From NCBI GenBank assembly GCA_040385105.1, contig JAZKHY010000024.1:1-64000 (forward strand): a stretch of 64,000 nucleotides of DNA, written 5' to 3'. Below, piece by piece: positions 33,632-41,944 of this stretch. The DNA is from JACMQX01 sp040385105 (lineage in GTDB: Bacteria; Pseudomonadota; Gammaproteobacteria; Burkholderiales; Burkholderiaceae_C). The number at the start of each line of letters is the position of its first letter. The first letter of the stretch is position 1. The notes beneath the pieces were generated by a model. The model made no database searches. It worked only from the letters and a program-made list of their open reading frames with translations, and had not been told where the DNA came from. Both the position numbers and the translations under genes were made by a program.

Positions 33632-34642
33632 ATGCACATCGGCCGTTCCTACCGGCTCGCGGAATTCCTGCACTGGACGCGGCGCAAGGTCTATCTGCTG
33701 GCAGCCCTGTCGGCCGCCCCTGTGGTGCTGTACCAGTGGTATGGCCTGAAGTGGGTGGCGATTCCCTGGGTGGTCGTGGCCTTGCTGGGCACGGCTGCGT
33801 CGTTCATCGTCGGTTTCAGGAACTCGCAGACCTATGGCCGCACGCTGGAGGCCCAGCAGGTGTGGACGGCGGTTGCGGCCAGCAGCCGCTACTGGGGGCT
33901 CATCTGCAGGGACTTCCCGGTGGCGCGCGAGCACACCCGGCAGCTTGTCCTGCGCCATCTTGCATGGCTGACCGCGCTGCGCTACCAGCTGCGCACCGGG
34001 CGGGTCTGGGAGAACGCGGCCACCCGTGCCAACGCCGAATACAAGCGGAGCTTCTTCTCGGTGCCCGAGTGCGAAACACCGCTGGATGCAGAGTTGCGCA
34101 ACTACCTGCCCGAAGACGAACTGGCCCGTGTGATGGTGGTGCGGCCAAAGGCCGTCACCCTGCTTGCCACGCAGAGCGAGGCGATACGGGGCCTGTATGC
34201 CAGCCAGCAGCTCGCGGTGCTGCACCATGCCGAGATGCAGAAGACCCTGAAGGACTTCCTGGACCAGCAGAGCAAGGTGGAGCGCCTGAAGAACTTCCCG
34301 TACCCGCGCCAGTACGCGATCATCAACGTGATTTTTGTCTGGACCTTCGCGATGCTGCTGCCGTTCGGTATCGTGGGTGAATTCGACAGACTCAATGCGC
34401 AGGTGCCCGGCTTCATGGCAGGGCACATGGCATGGCTGGCCATCCCGTTCAGCCTGCTGGTGTCCTGGATGTACATCTCGCTGGAGCAGGTGGGCGAGAG
34501 CACCGAGAATCCGTTTGAAGGCAGCGCCAACGACGTGCCCATGGCGCAGGTATGCAGGCAGCTGGAGATCGAGCTGCGGGGCATGCTGGGCGAGACCGGC
34601 CTGCCCCGGCTGCCAAAGGCCGTGAACAACATCATCCTGTAG
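33632..34642 (+). CDS. Bestrophin-family membrane channel protein
   Basis: A 336-residue inner-membrane protein of the bestrophin family (formerly UPF0187). Hydrophobic segments lie near residues 20-40, 43-60, 230-250 and 270-290. The FRNSQTYGRTLEAQQVWTAV segment after the second helix and the YPRQYAIINVIFVWTFAMLLPFGI region are characteristic, as is the ENPFEGSANDVPM motif near residue 293. Bacterial homologues conduct ions. Its place between the AhpD-like gene and the sigma factor suggests co-transcription and a role in the same stress response. Confidence 0.9.
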   Translation: MHIGRSYRLAEFLHWTRRKVYLLAALSAAPVVLYQWYGLKWVAIPWVVVALLGTAASFIVGFRNSQTYGRTLEAQQVWTAVAASSRYWGLICRDFPVAREHTRQLVLRHLAWLTALRYQLRTGRVWENAATRANAEYKRSFFSVPECETPLDAELRNYLPEDELARVMVVRPKAVTLLATQSEAIRGLYASQQLAVLHHAEMQKTLKDFLDQQSKVERLKNFPYPRQYAIINVIFVWTFAMLLPFGIVGEFDRLNAQVPGFMAGHMAWLAIPFSLLVSWMYISLEQVGESTENPFEGSANDVPMAQVCRQLEIELRGMLGETGLPRLPKAVNNIIL

Positions 34643-34651
34643 CCGCACACC

Positions 34652-35533
34652 ATGGACGCCCGCACCCGCACCTTCGAGAACGCCCGCAAGCGCCTGCAGG
34701 GTATTGCCTACCGCATGCTCGGCTCGGCCGGCGAGGCCGAAGAGGTGGTGCAGGACGTCTGGCTGCGCTGGGACGCGGCCAATGACGACGACATCGCCAG
34801 CGCGGAGGCCTGGCTTGTCTCAACCACCACGCGCCTGTCCATCGACCACCTGCGGGCGGCCAAGGTGCGGCGCGAGCACTACACCGGCTACTGGCTGCCC
34901 GAACCGCTGCTGGCCGACGGGCCCGCCACGCCCGAGGACATCCTGGAGCGTGCGGACGACATCTCGGTGGCCTTCCTGATGCTGCTGGAACGGCTGGCGC
35001 CCGATGCGCGCGCGGCCTACCTGATGCGCGAAGTGTTCGACGCCGACTACAGCGAGGTCGCGCGCGTCACCGGCAAGAGCGAGGCGGCCTGCCGCCAGAT
35101 GGTGCACCGCGCCAGGGCCCAGCTGACCGAGGGGCGCCCGCGCCGCAAGGTGCCGCCGCAGGACCACTACCGCCTGATGCGCGCCTTTGCCGATGCCATG
35201 GACAGCGGCGACCTGGCGGCCATGGCGTCGATGATGGACGAAGACGCCACGCTGATCGGCGACGGCGGCGGCATCGTGCCCAGCTTCGGCAAGCCGCTGG
35301 AAGGCGCGCGGCGCATCGCCCAGCTGTTCTATGCGTCGCACCGGCGCTTCGGCAAGGGCGTGCGGGTGGAGCTGGCCGTCTTCAACGGCCAGTGGGGGCT
35401 GCTGCGCTTCATCGGCGGCGAGCTGGAATCCGCGCAGTCCTACGAGACGGACGGCGAGCGCATCGTGCGCATCCATGTGCAGCGCAATCCGGAGAAGCTG
35501 GCGCGCATCAGGCAGGCGCTGGGGTATTTCTGA
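34652..35533 (+). CDS. ECF41-type RNA polymerase sigma factor with SnoaL-like C-terminal domain
   Basis: A 293-residue sigma factor. Region 2 covers about residues 8-75 and region 4 about 105-160. A SnoaL-like extension (about 172-290) replaces a separate anti-sigma factor. ECF41 hallmarks are all visible: WLPEP at 81-85 in the linker, DGGG at 204-207 and NPEKL at 279-283 near the end. In this group the extension is known to regulate the sigma factor's own activity. The genes upstream (AhpD-like, bestrophin) and the TGTCACA/CGTC promoter at 33060 form its likely regulon. It starts 9 nt after the bestrophin stop. Confidence 0.92.
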   Translation: MDARTRTFENARKRLQGIAYRMLGSAGEAEEVVQDVWLRWDAANDDDIASAEAWLVSTTTRLSIDHLRAAKVRREHYTGYWLPEPLLADGPATPEDILERADDISVAFLMLLERLAPDARAAYLMREVFDADYSEVARVTGKSEAACRQMVHRARAQLTEGRPRRKVPPQDHYRLMRAFADAMDSGDLAAMASMMDEDATLIGDGGGIVPSFGKPLEGARRIAQLFYASHRRFGKGVRVELAVFNGQWGLLRFIGGELESAQSYETDGERIVRIHVQRNPEKLARIRQALGYF

Positions 35534-35545
35534 GGCGCTGCTGCC

Positions 35546-38305
35546 TCACCACCCATAGACCGCAAACGCCGCCCACGATGTCGGCATTTCGTAGTCTGGC
35601 TTCCAGCGCTCGTTCGCCGCGACTTTCTGCTTGACCGCAGCCAGCGCATCGGATGGCAATTCACCGGCAAGCACGCGTTCGTAGAAGCTGTCCATCCATT
35701 GGGCTGTTTCGCTGTCGGGAATGGCCCAGAGGGTCTGGATTGTGGTGGCGGCTCCGGCGGAGAGGAACGCGTAAGGCAGACCCAGAATTCCTTCGCCGCC
35801 TATGTCGCGGCCCAGGGCTGACTCGCAGGCCGACAACACCACGAGCCTGGCTTTGAGGTTCCATCCGGCTATTTCCTGCGCACTGATATACCCGTCGTTC
35901 AAACCGTCGCGGTCGTTCAGGCCGGTCACCAGGGCGCTCATCATCGGCCTGCGGCTTTGCGCCACGCCGTGCGTCGCGAAGTGGATGTAGTCGAACGACG
36001 CCATCCGGTTGTTGCCGGCCAGTTCGCTGACGCGTTTCTCCGTGGCGGATTCACCGGTCAGGGCGGTCACGTTGTGGGGCGCGAAACGCGCGGTGATGCT
36101 CTGGACTTCGCGCAGCGACCCTGGCAGGTCCCGCGCGCCGGCGATCATGCCGACCAGCTGCGCAAAGAACTCAGGCGCGCTTGCCGCGTCCGCAAGCGTG
36201 GCGAGATCGTAGCTCGACGGTGCAGCGGGTGTGTTGACGCGGTTGATGAAGATGGGGCTGCCCGGTGCCATCTGCACCCGGCGCCGGTAGTTGGCGCCGC
36301 CCACGGCCAGCAACTGTGCTGATGCGGGAGTGGCCCGGCTTTCCTGCATGCGCCGTCGCTGGATGGACAGCACGCTGAGCGACGGCGTGTAGCTCACCTT
36401 CATGGTCCTGAACACAGGCTGGCCGCCTGTTTCCAACAGGTCAAACGGGATCAGCCACGTGGGACCGTCGGGGGAAACGATGAGCCGGGTGACGCCTTGC
36501 AGCTGGCTTGTGAAAGGCCCGAGGATTTTGTCGGACAGGTACTCCACCACCTTTCTCGGTTCGGTGATGGCCGGCTCCGGCGTCGATGCAGGCACCAATG
36601 CGAAGCCTTCCGGCTGCCTGGACACCACCTTCAGCCCGAGCTTTTCAAGTCCCCGCGTGCCATGCTGCGCCAGCATCCGCATCGCCGTGATGGTGCTGTC
36701 GGCATTCCGCTGGGTGGTCAGCGCATACAGGGGCACATGGACACGGCCCTTGCGAATGAGCATCGGCATGATGCCCTGGGTATTTCCGAGGCCATAACCC
36801 AGGCTGAGGTAAGCCTCGTCGTCCTTTGCCTGCGCGAGGAAGTTTAGTATTTCCTGCTCGACGTGGCTGCGGGTGACGCGGGTTTTCACATGGGTTGACG
36901 CACCGCGTTCGAGTATCTGCGCGAACGCTGCTTCATGTTCCGTGGCGAGCCGGCTTGCCTGCAGCGCTACCGGAGAGCCCGGTTGGGCAAGGCGCTGGCG
37001 CTGGCGTTCAAGAGACGCGTCGCGCATGACCTTTTGTGCCGCTGCCCGCTCCGCGTCGGGCAGTGCGCGCATGGCGTCCATGTCTTCCATCGAGGACATC
37101 AGCGTTCTTGCCTTGGCGAGCTCAACACTCGCAAGGGCCGAACGGTGCTGGCCCATGCGGAAGTACACCAGGGCCTGCATCTGGTAGCCGTTGCGCCACG
37201 ATTGCGTGAACTGGGCCTTGGCGACCGGGTCCAGCGTGAGCTGATCGCGCAGGCGTTCAGCGTCTGCAGCCCATGCGTCCAGCGCTTCAAGCGCTTCCTT
37301 GTTGCGCATCGCGCCGACGAGGTTGATGGCGCGCAGCAGATCCCGGGACAGCCGGGTCTTGTCCGGTGGAGCTGCGTCCCCCGGCCTGTTTCCCTGCAGC
37401 GCTGCAGCTTCGGCGTTTCTGTTCTGTTCACTCAGCAGGATGGCCAGCAAGGCATCCGTGGTCACGGTTTCAGGGTGCTTCTCGCCATACTGGCGCGCAA
37501 ACTCCTGGCGCACGGCGCGTGCTTCCTGCTCGGCGCGTTCGCGTTGCCTGTCGCGCTGCAGTGCATAGGCCAGGTCGCGCCTGATCTGCAGGCCCGAGAG
37601 GCTGTTCTTTCCGGCGCCAAGCTCGATGTCGCGCACACTGGCTTCAAGCAGTTCAACGCCACGCCTGATATCCGCTGGGCTCGCGTTGCGATACACCAGC
37701 GAGTTTCCCCAATAGTGCAGGGCGGAGGCCGTCGTGATGTCTCCCGGGCTGCGGGACTTGCGAAGGCCCACGATTTCACTGCACAGTGCAATGGCTTCGT
37801 CATGGCGCGAGCTGGCGGAGTAGGCGCCGCAAAGCGTGGCGGCAATGACCTGCGCCGGGGGCGTCATGCGGCCATAGCGACGGTGCGCCAGTTCTGTGGC
37901 TGCTTCCAGCTCGCGCACACTTTCGGCGGGCCTGCCCAATGCGCTGAACGCCATGGCTTTGGCCCTCATCGCGGCAAGCTCCAGCACCGGCTCCACCCGG
38001 GCCGAGCGAATGTCGGCGAGAAGCGCCTCGTGTTGCGCCAGCGCGTTCGCGGCCTCGCCAAGCTCAAGGTCTACATTGGCGCACTCGATGCCGGCCCGCA
38101 GGCGCCACCCGTCGGCTGACGGCAGGCGCTGGTTGGCCTGGGGCATCAGGCGCCTGCAGGCTGCCTGCCTCTCGGTGGCGGCCGTGCTTCTGGATGAGGT
38201 GATGGACCTCAGGTCAAGCAAGTCTTGGGGAATGGCCGTCTGGGCAATTGCCTCGCCGGCCAGGATGCAGAAGGGCAAAAGCGTGCTGGCGAGGAGTCGG
38301 TGCAT
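35546..38305 (-). CDS. Secreted TPR-CHAT caspase-like protease
   Basis: A 919-residue protein with an N-terminal signal peptide (about residues 1-21, ending near AIAQ). A long helical array of tetratricopeptide-like repeats follows, to about residue 480. A C-terminal CHAT domain has catalytic His779 in YIHFATHG and Cys827 in VVLSACES, the caspase-fold dyad. CHAT domains cleave proteins after activation through their repeats, and in other bacteria serve in defence or stress signalling. Export to the periplasm is the odd feature here and argues against a cytoplasmic immune role. No partner substrate or sensor gene adjoins it. It converges with the ECF41-type sigma gene. Confidence 0.88.
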   Translation of the reverse strand: MHRLLASTLLPFCILAGEAIAQTAIPQDLLDLRSITSSRSTAATERQAACRRLMPQANQRLPSADGWRLRAGIECANVDLELGEAANALAQHEALLADIRSARVEPVLELAAMRAKAMAFSALGRPAESVRELEAATELAHRRYGRMTPPAQVIAATLCGAYSASSRHDEAIALCSEIVGLRKSRSPGDITTASALHYWGNSLVYRNASPADIRRGVELLEASVRDIELGAGKNSLSGLQIRRDLAYALQRDRQRERAEQEARAVRQEFARQYGEKHPETVTTDALLAILLSEQNRNAEAAALQGNRPGDAAPPDKTRLSRDLLRAINLVGAMRNKEALEALDAWAADAERLRDQLTLDPVAKAQFTQSWRNGYQMQALVYFRMGQHRSALASVELAKARTLMSSMEDMDAMRALPDAERAAAQKVMRDASLERQRQRLAQPGSPVALQASRLATEHEAAFAQILERGASTHVKTRVTRSHVEQEILNFLAQAKDDEAYLSLGYGLGNTQGIMPMLIRKGRVHVPLYALTTQRNADSTITAMRMLAQHGTRGLEKLGLKVVSRQPEGFALVPASTPEPAITEPRKVVEYLSDKILGPFTSQLQGVTRLIVSPDGPTWLIPFDLLETGGQPVFRTMKVSYTPSLSVLSIQRRRMQESRATPASAQLLAVGGANYRRRVQMAPGSPIFINRVNTPAAPSSYDLATLADAASAPEFFAQLVGMIAGARDLPGSLREVQSITARFAPHNVTALTGESATEKRVSELAGNNRMASFDYIHFATHGVAQSRRPMMSALVTGLNDRDGLNDGYISAQEIAGWNLKARLVVLSACESALGRDIGGEGILGLPYAFLSAGAATTIQTLWAIPDSETAQWMDSFYERVLAGELPSDALAAVKQKVAANERWKPDYEMPTSWAAFAVYGW

Positions 38306-38377
38306 GCCCGAATGATAGGGTCTGCTTTGCAGGTTTCACAGCCAGTCGCAGGAGGCCTGGTTTTCCGTTATGATCTT

Positions 38378-38399
38378 ATAGCTCTATTAATAGAACTAT
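38378..38399. promoter_or_regulatory. Palindromic operator candidate before the atuA-like operon
   Basis: A 22-bp palindrome has the perfect centre TCTATTAATAGA and outer arms ATAG and CTAT, with one mismatched pair. It is AT-rich in a GC-rich setting and ends 18 nt before the ATG at 38418. TATGAT (38369-38374, five of six to a -10) sits directly next to it, so a bound repressor would block RNA polymerase. The GntR-type regulator encoded at the operon's end is the natural candidate. Confidence 0.6.
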
Positions 38400-38417
38400 T
38401 AGGATCGGCCCCAAGAC

Positions 38418-40211
38418 ATGGCGCAACCGCTCAGAATCGCAAACTGCTCAGGCTTCTTTGGCGACAGGCTTTCGGCCGCCAGGGAAATGGTGGAGGGCGG
38501 GCATATCGACGTGCTCACCGGTGACTGGCTCGCCGAGCTGACCATGCTGATCCTGGCCCGCATCAAGGCCAAGCGGCCCAATAAGGGGTATGCCGACAGC
38601 TTTGTGGTGCAGATGGAGCAGGTCATGGGCAGCTGCCTGGCCAAGGGCATCAAGGTGGTGTCAAATGCCGGCGGGCTGAACCCGCAGGGCTGTGCGGAGG
38701 CGCTGGCCGAGCTGGCCCTGCGGCTCGGCCTGAACCCGAAGATTGCCTATGTGACCGGGGATGACCTGCTGCCGCGGCTTGATGCGCTGGGCGACAGGCT
38801 CACGCACTTCGAGACGGGCGAGCCGCTGCAGGACCGCGCCCGCTTCATCAGCGCCAATGCCTACCTGGGCTGCTGGGGCATTGTGGAGGCGCTGAACCAG
38901 GGGGCAGACATTGTGGTGACCGGGCGCACCACCGATGCCGCCATTGTCTGCGGCCCGGCCGCCTGGCACCATGGCTGGAAGCGTGACGACTGGCATGCGC
39001 TGGCAGGCGCGGTGGTGGCGGGCCATGTCATCGAATGCGGAACGCAGGCCACCGGCGGCAACTACTCCTTTTTCACCGAAGTGCCGGGCCTGGAGCGCGC
39101 GGGCTTTCCGTGGGCCGAGGTCCATGCGGACGGGTCGTCCGTCATCGGCAAGCACGATGGCAGCGGCGGCGAAGTGTCCATCGGCACGGTGACGTCGCAG
39201 CTCCTCTACGAGATTGGCGGGCCGGGCTACCTCGGGCCGGATGTGACGGCACGCTTTGACAGCATCCGGCTGGAGCAGCTTGCACCGGACCGGGTGCGCA
39301 TCCATGGCTGCACCGGCGAGCCGCCGCCTGCGACCCTCAAGGTGGCGATGAACGAGATCGGCGGCTGGCGCAATGAGCTGGCCATCGGCCTCACAGGGCT
39401 GGACGTGGAAGCCAAGGCGCAGTTGCTGGACAAGGCATTCTGGCGCGCCTGCCTCTTCAAGCCCGGCGACTATGCCAGCGTGACGACGCAGCTCATCCGC
39501 ACCGACAAGGCCGACCCCGCCAGCAATGAAGAAGCCGTGGCTGTCTGGAAGATGACTTTCAAGGACAAGGACGAAGCCAGGGTCGGCAGGCCCATCTTTG
39601 ATGCGGCCACCGAGATGGCGCTGGCCACCATCCCCGGCTTCTTCCGGGTGGGCGCCGAGGCCAGCAAGGACGCGCGGCCTTATGGGGTGTACTGCCCGGC
39701 CACCATCGGCAGCGAGTTGGTGCCGCAGACGGTGACGCTGCCCGGGCAGGCACCCGTGACGGTCAGTTCCGTGGCGCCGGCGAACAGCGCAAGATGGCCG
39801 GCTACAGCGGCTACAGCGGCTACAGCGGCCACCGGGCAAGCTTCAGCGGGCGAGGGCAGCAGCGGCTTGGCCGGCCCCTGCTCACGCATGCCGATCGGCC
39901 GCCTGATCGGCGCCCGCTCCGGCGACAAGGGCGGCAACGCCAACCTCGGCGTGTTCGTCCGTGACAAGGCCGCATGGCCCTGGCTTGCTGCCTTCCTCAC
40001 GGTGGAGCGCCTGCAGCACCTGCTGCCCGAGACGCGCGGCCTGCGGGTGGAGCGCTTCGAGTTCCCGCACATCAGCTCGCTCAACTTCGTCATCCATGGC
40101 CTGCTGCAGGAAGGCGTGGCAGCCTCCACCCGGCAGGACGGCCAGGCCAAGAGCCTGGGCGAGTGGCTGCGTGCGCGTGAGGTGGATGTCCCGCTGGAAC
40201 TGGTCAGTTGA
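38418..40211 (+). CDS. AtuA-family (DUF1446) protein
   Basis: A 597-residue protein of the acyclic terpene utilisation AtuA family. Residues 1-450 carry the DUF1446 core (MAQPLRIANCSGFFGDRLSAA, VVSNAGGLNPQG, IVVTGRTTDAAIVCGPAAWH). Residues 492-597 hold the small AtuA-like C-terminal domain (IGARSGDKGGNANLGVFVRD). In between, about 445-490 is a low-complexity Ala/Thr/Gly/Ser linker encoded partly by three exact 9-bp repeats. The biochemical role of AtuA is not established. The next genes (crotonase, acyl-CoA synthetase) indicate a CoA-dependent catabolic pathway. It leads a six-gene operon. Confidence 0.85.
   Translation: MAQPLRIANCSGFFGDRLSAAREMVEGGHIDVLTGDWLAELTMLILARIKAKRPNKGYADSFVVQMEQVMGSCLAKGIKVVSNAGGLNPQGCAEALAELALRLGLNPKIAYVTGDDLLPRLDALGDRLTHFETGEPLQDRARFISANAYLGCWGIVEALNQGADIVVTGRTTDAAIVCGPAAWHHGWKRDDWHALAGAVVAGHVIECGTQATGGNYSFFTEVPGLERAGFPWAEVHADGSSVIGKHDGSGGEVSIGTVTSQLLYEIGGPGYLGPDVTARFDSIRLEQLAPDRVRIHGCTGEPPPATLKVAMNEIGGWRNELAIGLTGLDVEAKAQLLDKAFWRACLFKPGDYASVTTQLIRTDKADPASNEEAVAVWKMTFKDKDEARVGRPIFDAATEMALATIPGFFRVGAEASKDARPYGVYCPATIGSELVPQTVTLPGQAPVTVSSVAPANSARWPATAATAATAATGQASAGEGSSGLAGPCSRMPIGRLIGARSGDKGGNANLGVFVRDKAAWPWLAAFLTVERLQHLLPETRGLRVERFEFPHISSLNFVIHGLLQEGVAASTRQDGQAKSLGEWLRAREVDVPLELVS
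39802..39828 (+). repeat. Three exact 9-bp tandem repeats inside the atuA-like gene
   Basis: CTACAGCGG occurs three times without a gap at 39802-39810, 39811-39819 and 39820-39828. It encodes the Thr-Ala-Ala run of the linker between the two domains. Because the unit is nine bases, gain or loss of copies changes linker length without shifting the frame. Confidence 0.85.
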
Positions 40212-40260
40212 GCGAAGACAAAACGGACGACGGCTGAAGCCAGCACTAAGGAAGTTACCC

Positions 40261-41079
40261 ATGCCCCTGGTCAAATCAGATTTCAGGCGCGGCGTTCTCA
40301 CGCTGACGCTGGCCGATGTGGACAACCGCAATGCGCTCAGCGTGCAGCTGGTCGGCGAACTGCTCGAAGCCATGGACGCGGCCGAGGCCGACCCGCAGGT
40401 GCGGGTGATTGTGATGACGAATGAAGGCCCGGTGTTCTGCGCCGGGGCCGACCTGCGCCAGAAGTCCTCGCCGGAGGCCGCCACGGATCCCGCCCCGGAT
40501 GCCGCCCCGGATGCCGCCCAGGGGGCAGCCCCGCCCAGGCGCGCCGGCGCCAGCGAGCTGTTCGCGCGGTTCCGCAACTCGCCCAAGCCCTGGGTGGGCC
40601 GGCTCGCGGGGCACTGTGTGGCCGGTGGCATGGGCCTGGCGGCGGCCATGGACATATCGGTCGCGGCCGACGACATCAAGTTCGGCTTTACCGAAGTGCG
40701 GCTTGGCGTGTCCCCCGCAATGATCTCGGTCATCTGCCTGCCCAGGATGCGCGAGGCCGATGCGCGCTCCGCCTTCCTGCGCGGCAACCGCTTCGGCGCG
40801 GCAGAGGCGGCACGCCTGGGCCTGATCAACACGGCCTTGCCGCGCGACCAGCTGGACGCGGAAGTGGCGCAGGTCGTGGACGACCTGCTGCGCGGCGGGC
40901 CCGGCGCCATCGCCGCCACCAAACAGGTGCTGGGCAGGGTGCCGCAGATGAGCTACGACGACGCCGCGGCCTGGACGGCCGAACTCTCCGCCGGGCTCTT
41001 CAGGAGCGACGAGGCGCGCGAGGGCATGGCCGCGTACCTGGGCAAACGCGACCCCGCCTGGGTGCCGGGCAAGGACTGA
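40261..41079 (+). CDS. Enoyl-CoA hydratase/isomerase-family protein
   Basis: A 272-residue crotonase. Oxyanion-hole regions are FCAGADLRQ (about residues 59-67) and AGGMGLAAAMD (about 121-131), and a catalytic Glu is likely in FTEVRLGVSPAMI (about 142-154). The pattern is closest to methylglutaconyl- or isohexenylglutaconyl-CoA hydratases, in keeping with the AtuA neighbour. An Ala/Pro/Asp-rich insertion (about residues 72-97) interrupts the usual flexible loop after the first oxyanion segment. The ATG at 40261 was chosen because the upstream frame lies within the previous gene. Confidence 0.88.
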   Translation: MPLVKSDFRRGVLTLTLADVDNRNALSVQLVGELLEAMDAAEADPQVRVIVMTNEGPVFCAGADLRQKSSPEAATDPAPDAAPDAAQGAAPPRRAGASELFARFRNSPKPWVGRLAGHCVAGGMGLAAAMDISVAADDIKFGFTEVRLGVSPAMISVICLPRMREADARSAFLRGNRFGAAEAARLGLINTALPRDQLDAEVAQVVDDLLRGGPGAIAATKQVLGRVPQMSYDDAAAWTAELSAGLFRSDEAREGMAAYLGKRDPAWVPGKD

Positions 41080-41100
41080 ACACAACACGAACAGGAGCAG

Positions 41101-41934
41101 ATGAAGATGCTGGAGACATTGGCGTGGGGCTACGGCCTCCTGGAGGGGCCGCGCTTCGATGCGGATGGCAGCCTGTATTTTTGCGATGCGTCAGAGGGTG
41201 GTGTGTACCGCCGCGCGCCGGACGGGACGATGGCCACCATCGTGCCAAAGCGCAAGGCGGTTGGCGGCATCGCGCTGCACGCGGATGGCGGCATCGTCAT
41301 CTCGGGGCGGGACATCTCGCATGTGCGCGGCGGCGAAAGCCGCGTCATCTTCAAATGCAGCGCCCCCTCGCTCAACGACATCTTTGTGGATGCGCAGGGC
41401 TGCCTGATCGTGGGCACGGTGCAGGGCGCCCATGTGAGCCGCGACAACCGCGTGCCCGGCGAATGCCTGCGCATCGACAGGTCGGGCAAGGCCACCGAGT
41501 TGTACAACGGCATCCTGCTGACCAACGGCATCGGCCTGTCGCCGGGCAACACCGTGCTCTACCACGCCGACACCGGAGGCCGCTGCCTGATCGCGCACGA
41601 CTACAGCGCAGACGGCAAGGTCAGCAACAAGCGGCTGCTGGTGCAGGGCGAGGGCTTTGTGCCCGACGGCCTGGCGGTGGACGAGGCCGGCACCATCTGG
41701 GTAGCCGATCTCTCCGGTTCGCAGGCCATACGCGGCTTCGCAGCCGATGGCCGCGAGGTCGGGCGCATCGCCGTGCCGGCGCGGCGCCCCACCAGCCTGT
41801 GCTTTGGCGGCCATGACAGGCGCGACATGTACATCGTCACGGCAGACAACACCGACATGCCGGATCGCCGCGGCACCATCTTCCGCACCCGTGTCGATGT
41901 GCCGGGCTGCGCCGTGCAGCATGCCGCCGTCTGA
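41101..41934 (+). CDS. SMP-30/gluconolactonase-family protein
   Basis: A 277-residue six-bladed beta-propeller enzyme of the SMP-30/lactonase family. Metal ligands fit the family: Glu in LLEGPRFDADGSLYFCD, Asn in LTNGIGLSPG and Asp in DGLAVDEAGTIWVADL. It probably hydrolyses a lactone or ester intermediate of the pathway encoded by this operon. An AACAGGAG-type ribosome site precedes the ATG. The acyl-CoA synthetase gene follows after 10 nt. Confidence 0.88.
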   Translation: MKMLETLAWGYGLLEGPRFDADGSLYFCDASEGGVYRRAPDGTMATIVPKRKAVGGIALHADGGIVISGRDISHVRGGESRVIFKCSAPSLNDIFVDAQGCLIVGTVQGAHVSRDNRVPGECLRIDRSGKATELYNGILLTNGIGLSPGNTVLYHADTGGRCLIAHDYSADGKVSNKRLLVQGEGFVPDGLAVDEAGTIWVADLSGSQAIRGFAADGREVGRIAVPARRPTSLCFGGHDRRDMYIVTADNTDMPDRRGTIFRTRVDVPGCAVQHAAV

Positions 41935-41944
41935 GGCTTGACCG

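Noticed and set aside
35546..38305. CHAT gene as part of a type III-E CRISPR or other defence island
   Set aside because: No cas genes, repeats, gasdermin or NLR-type genes are nearby, and the protein has an export signal.
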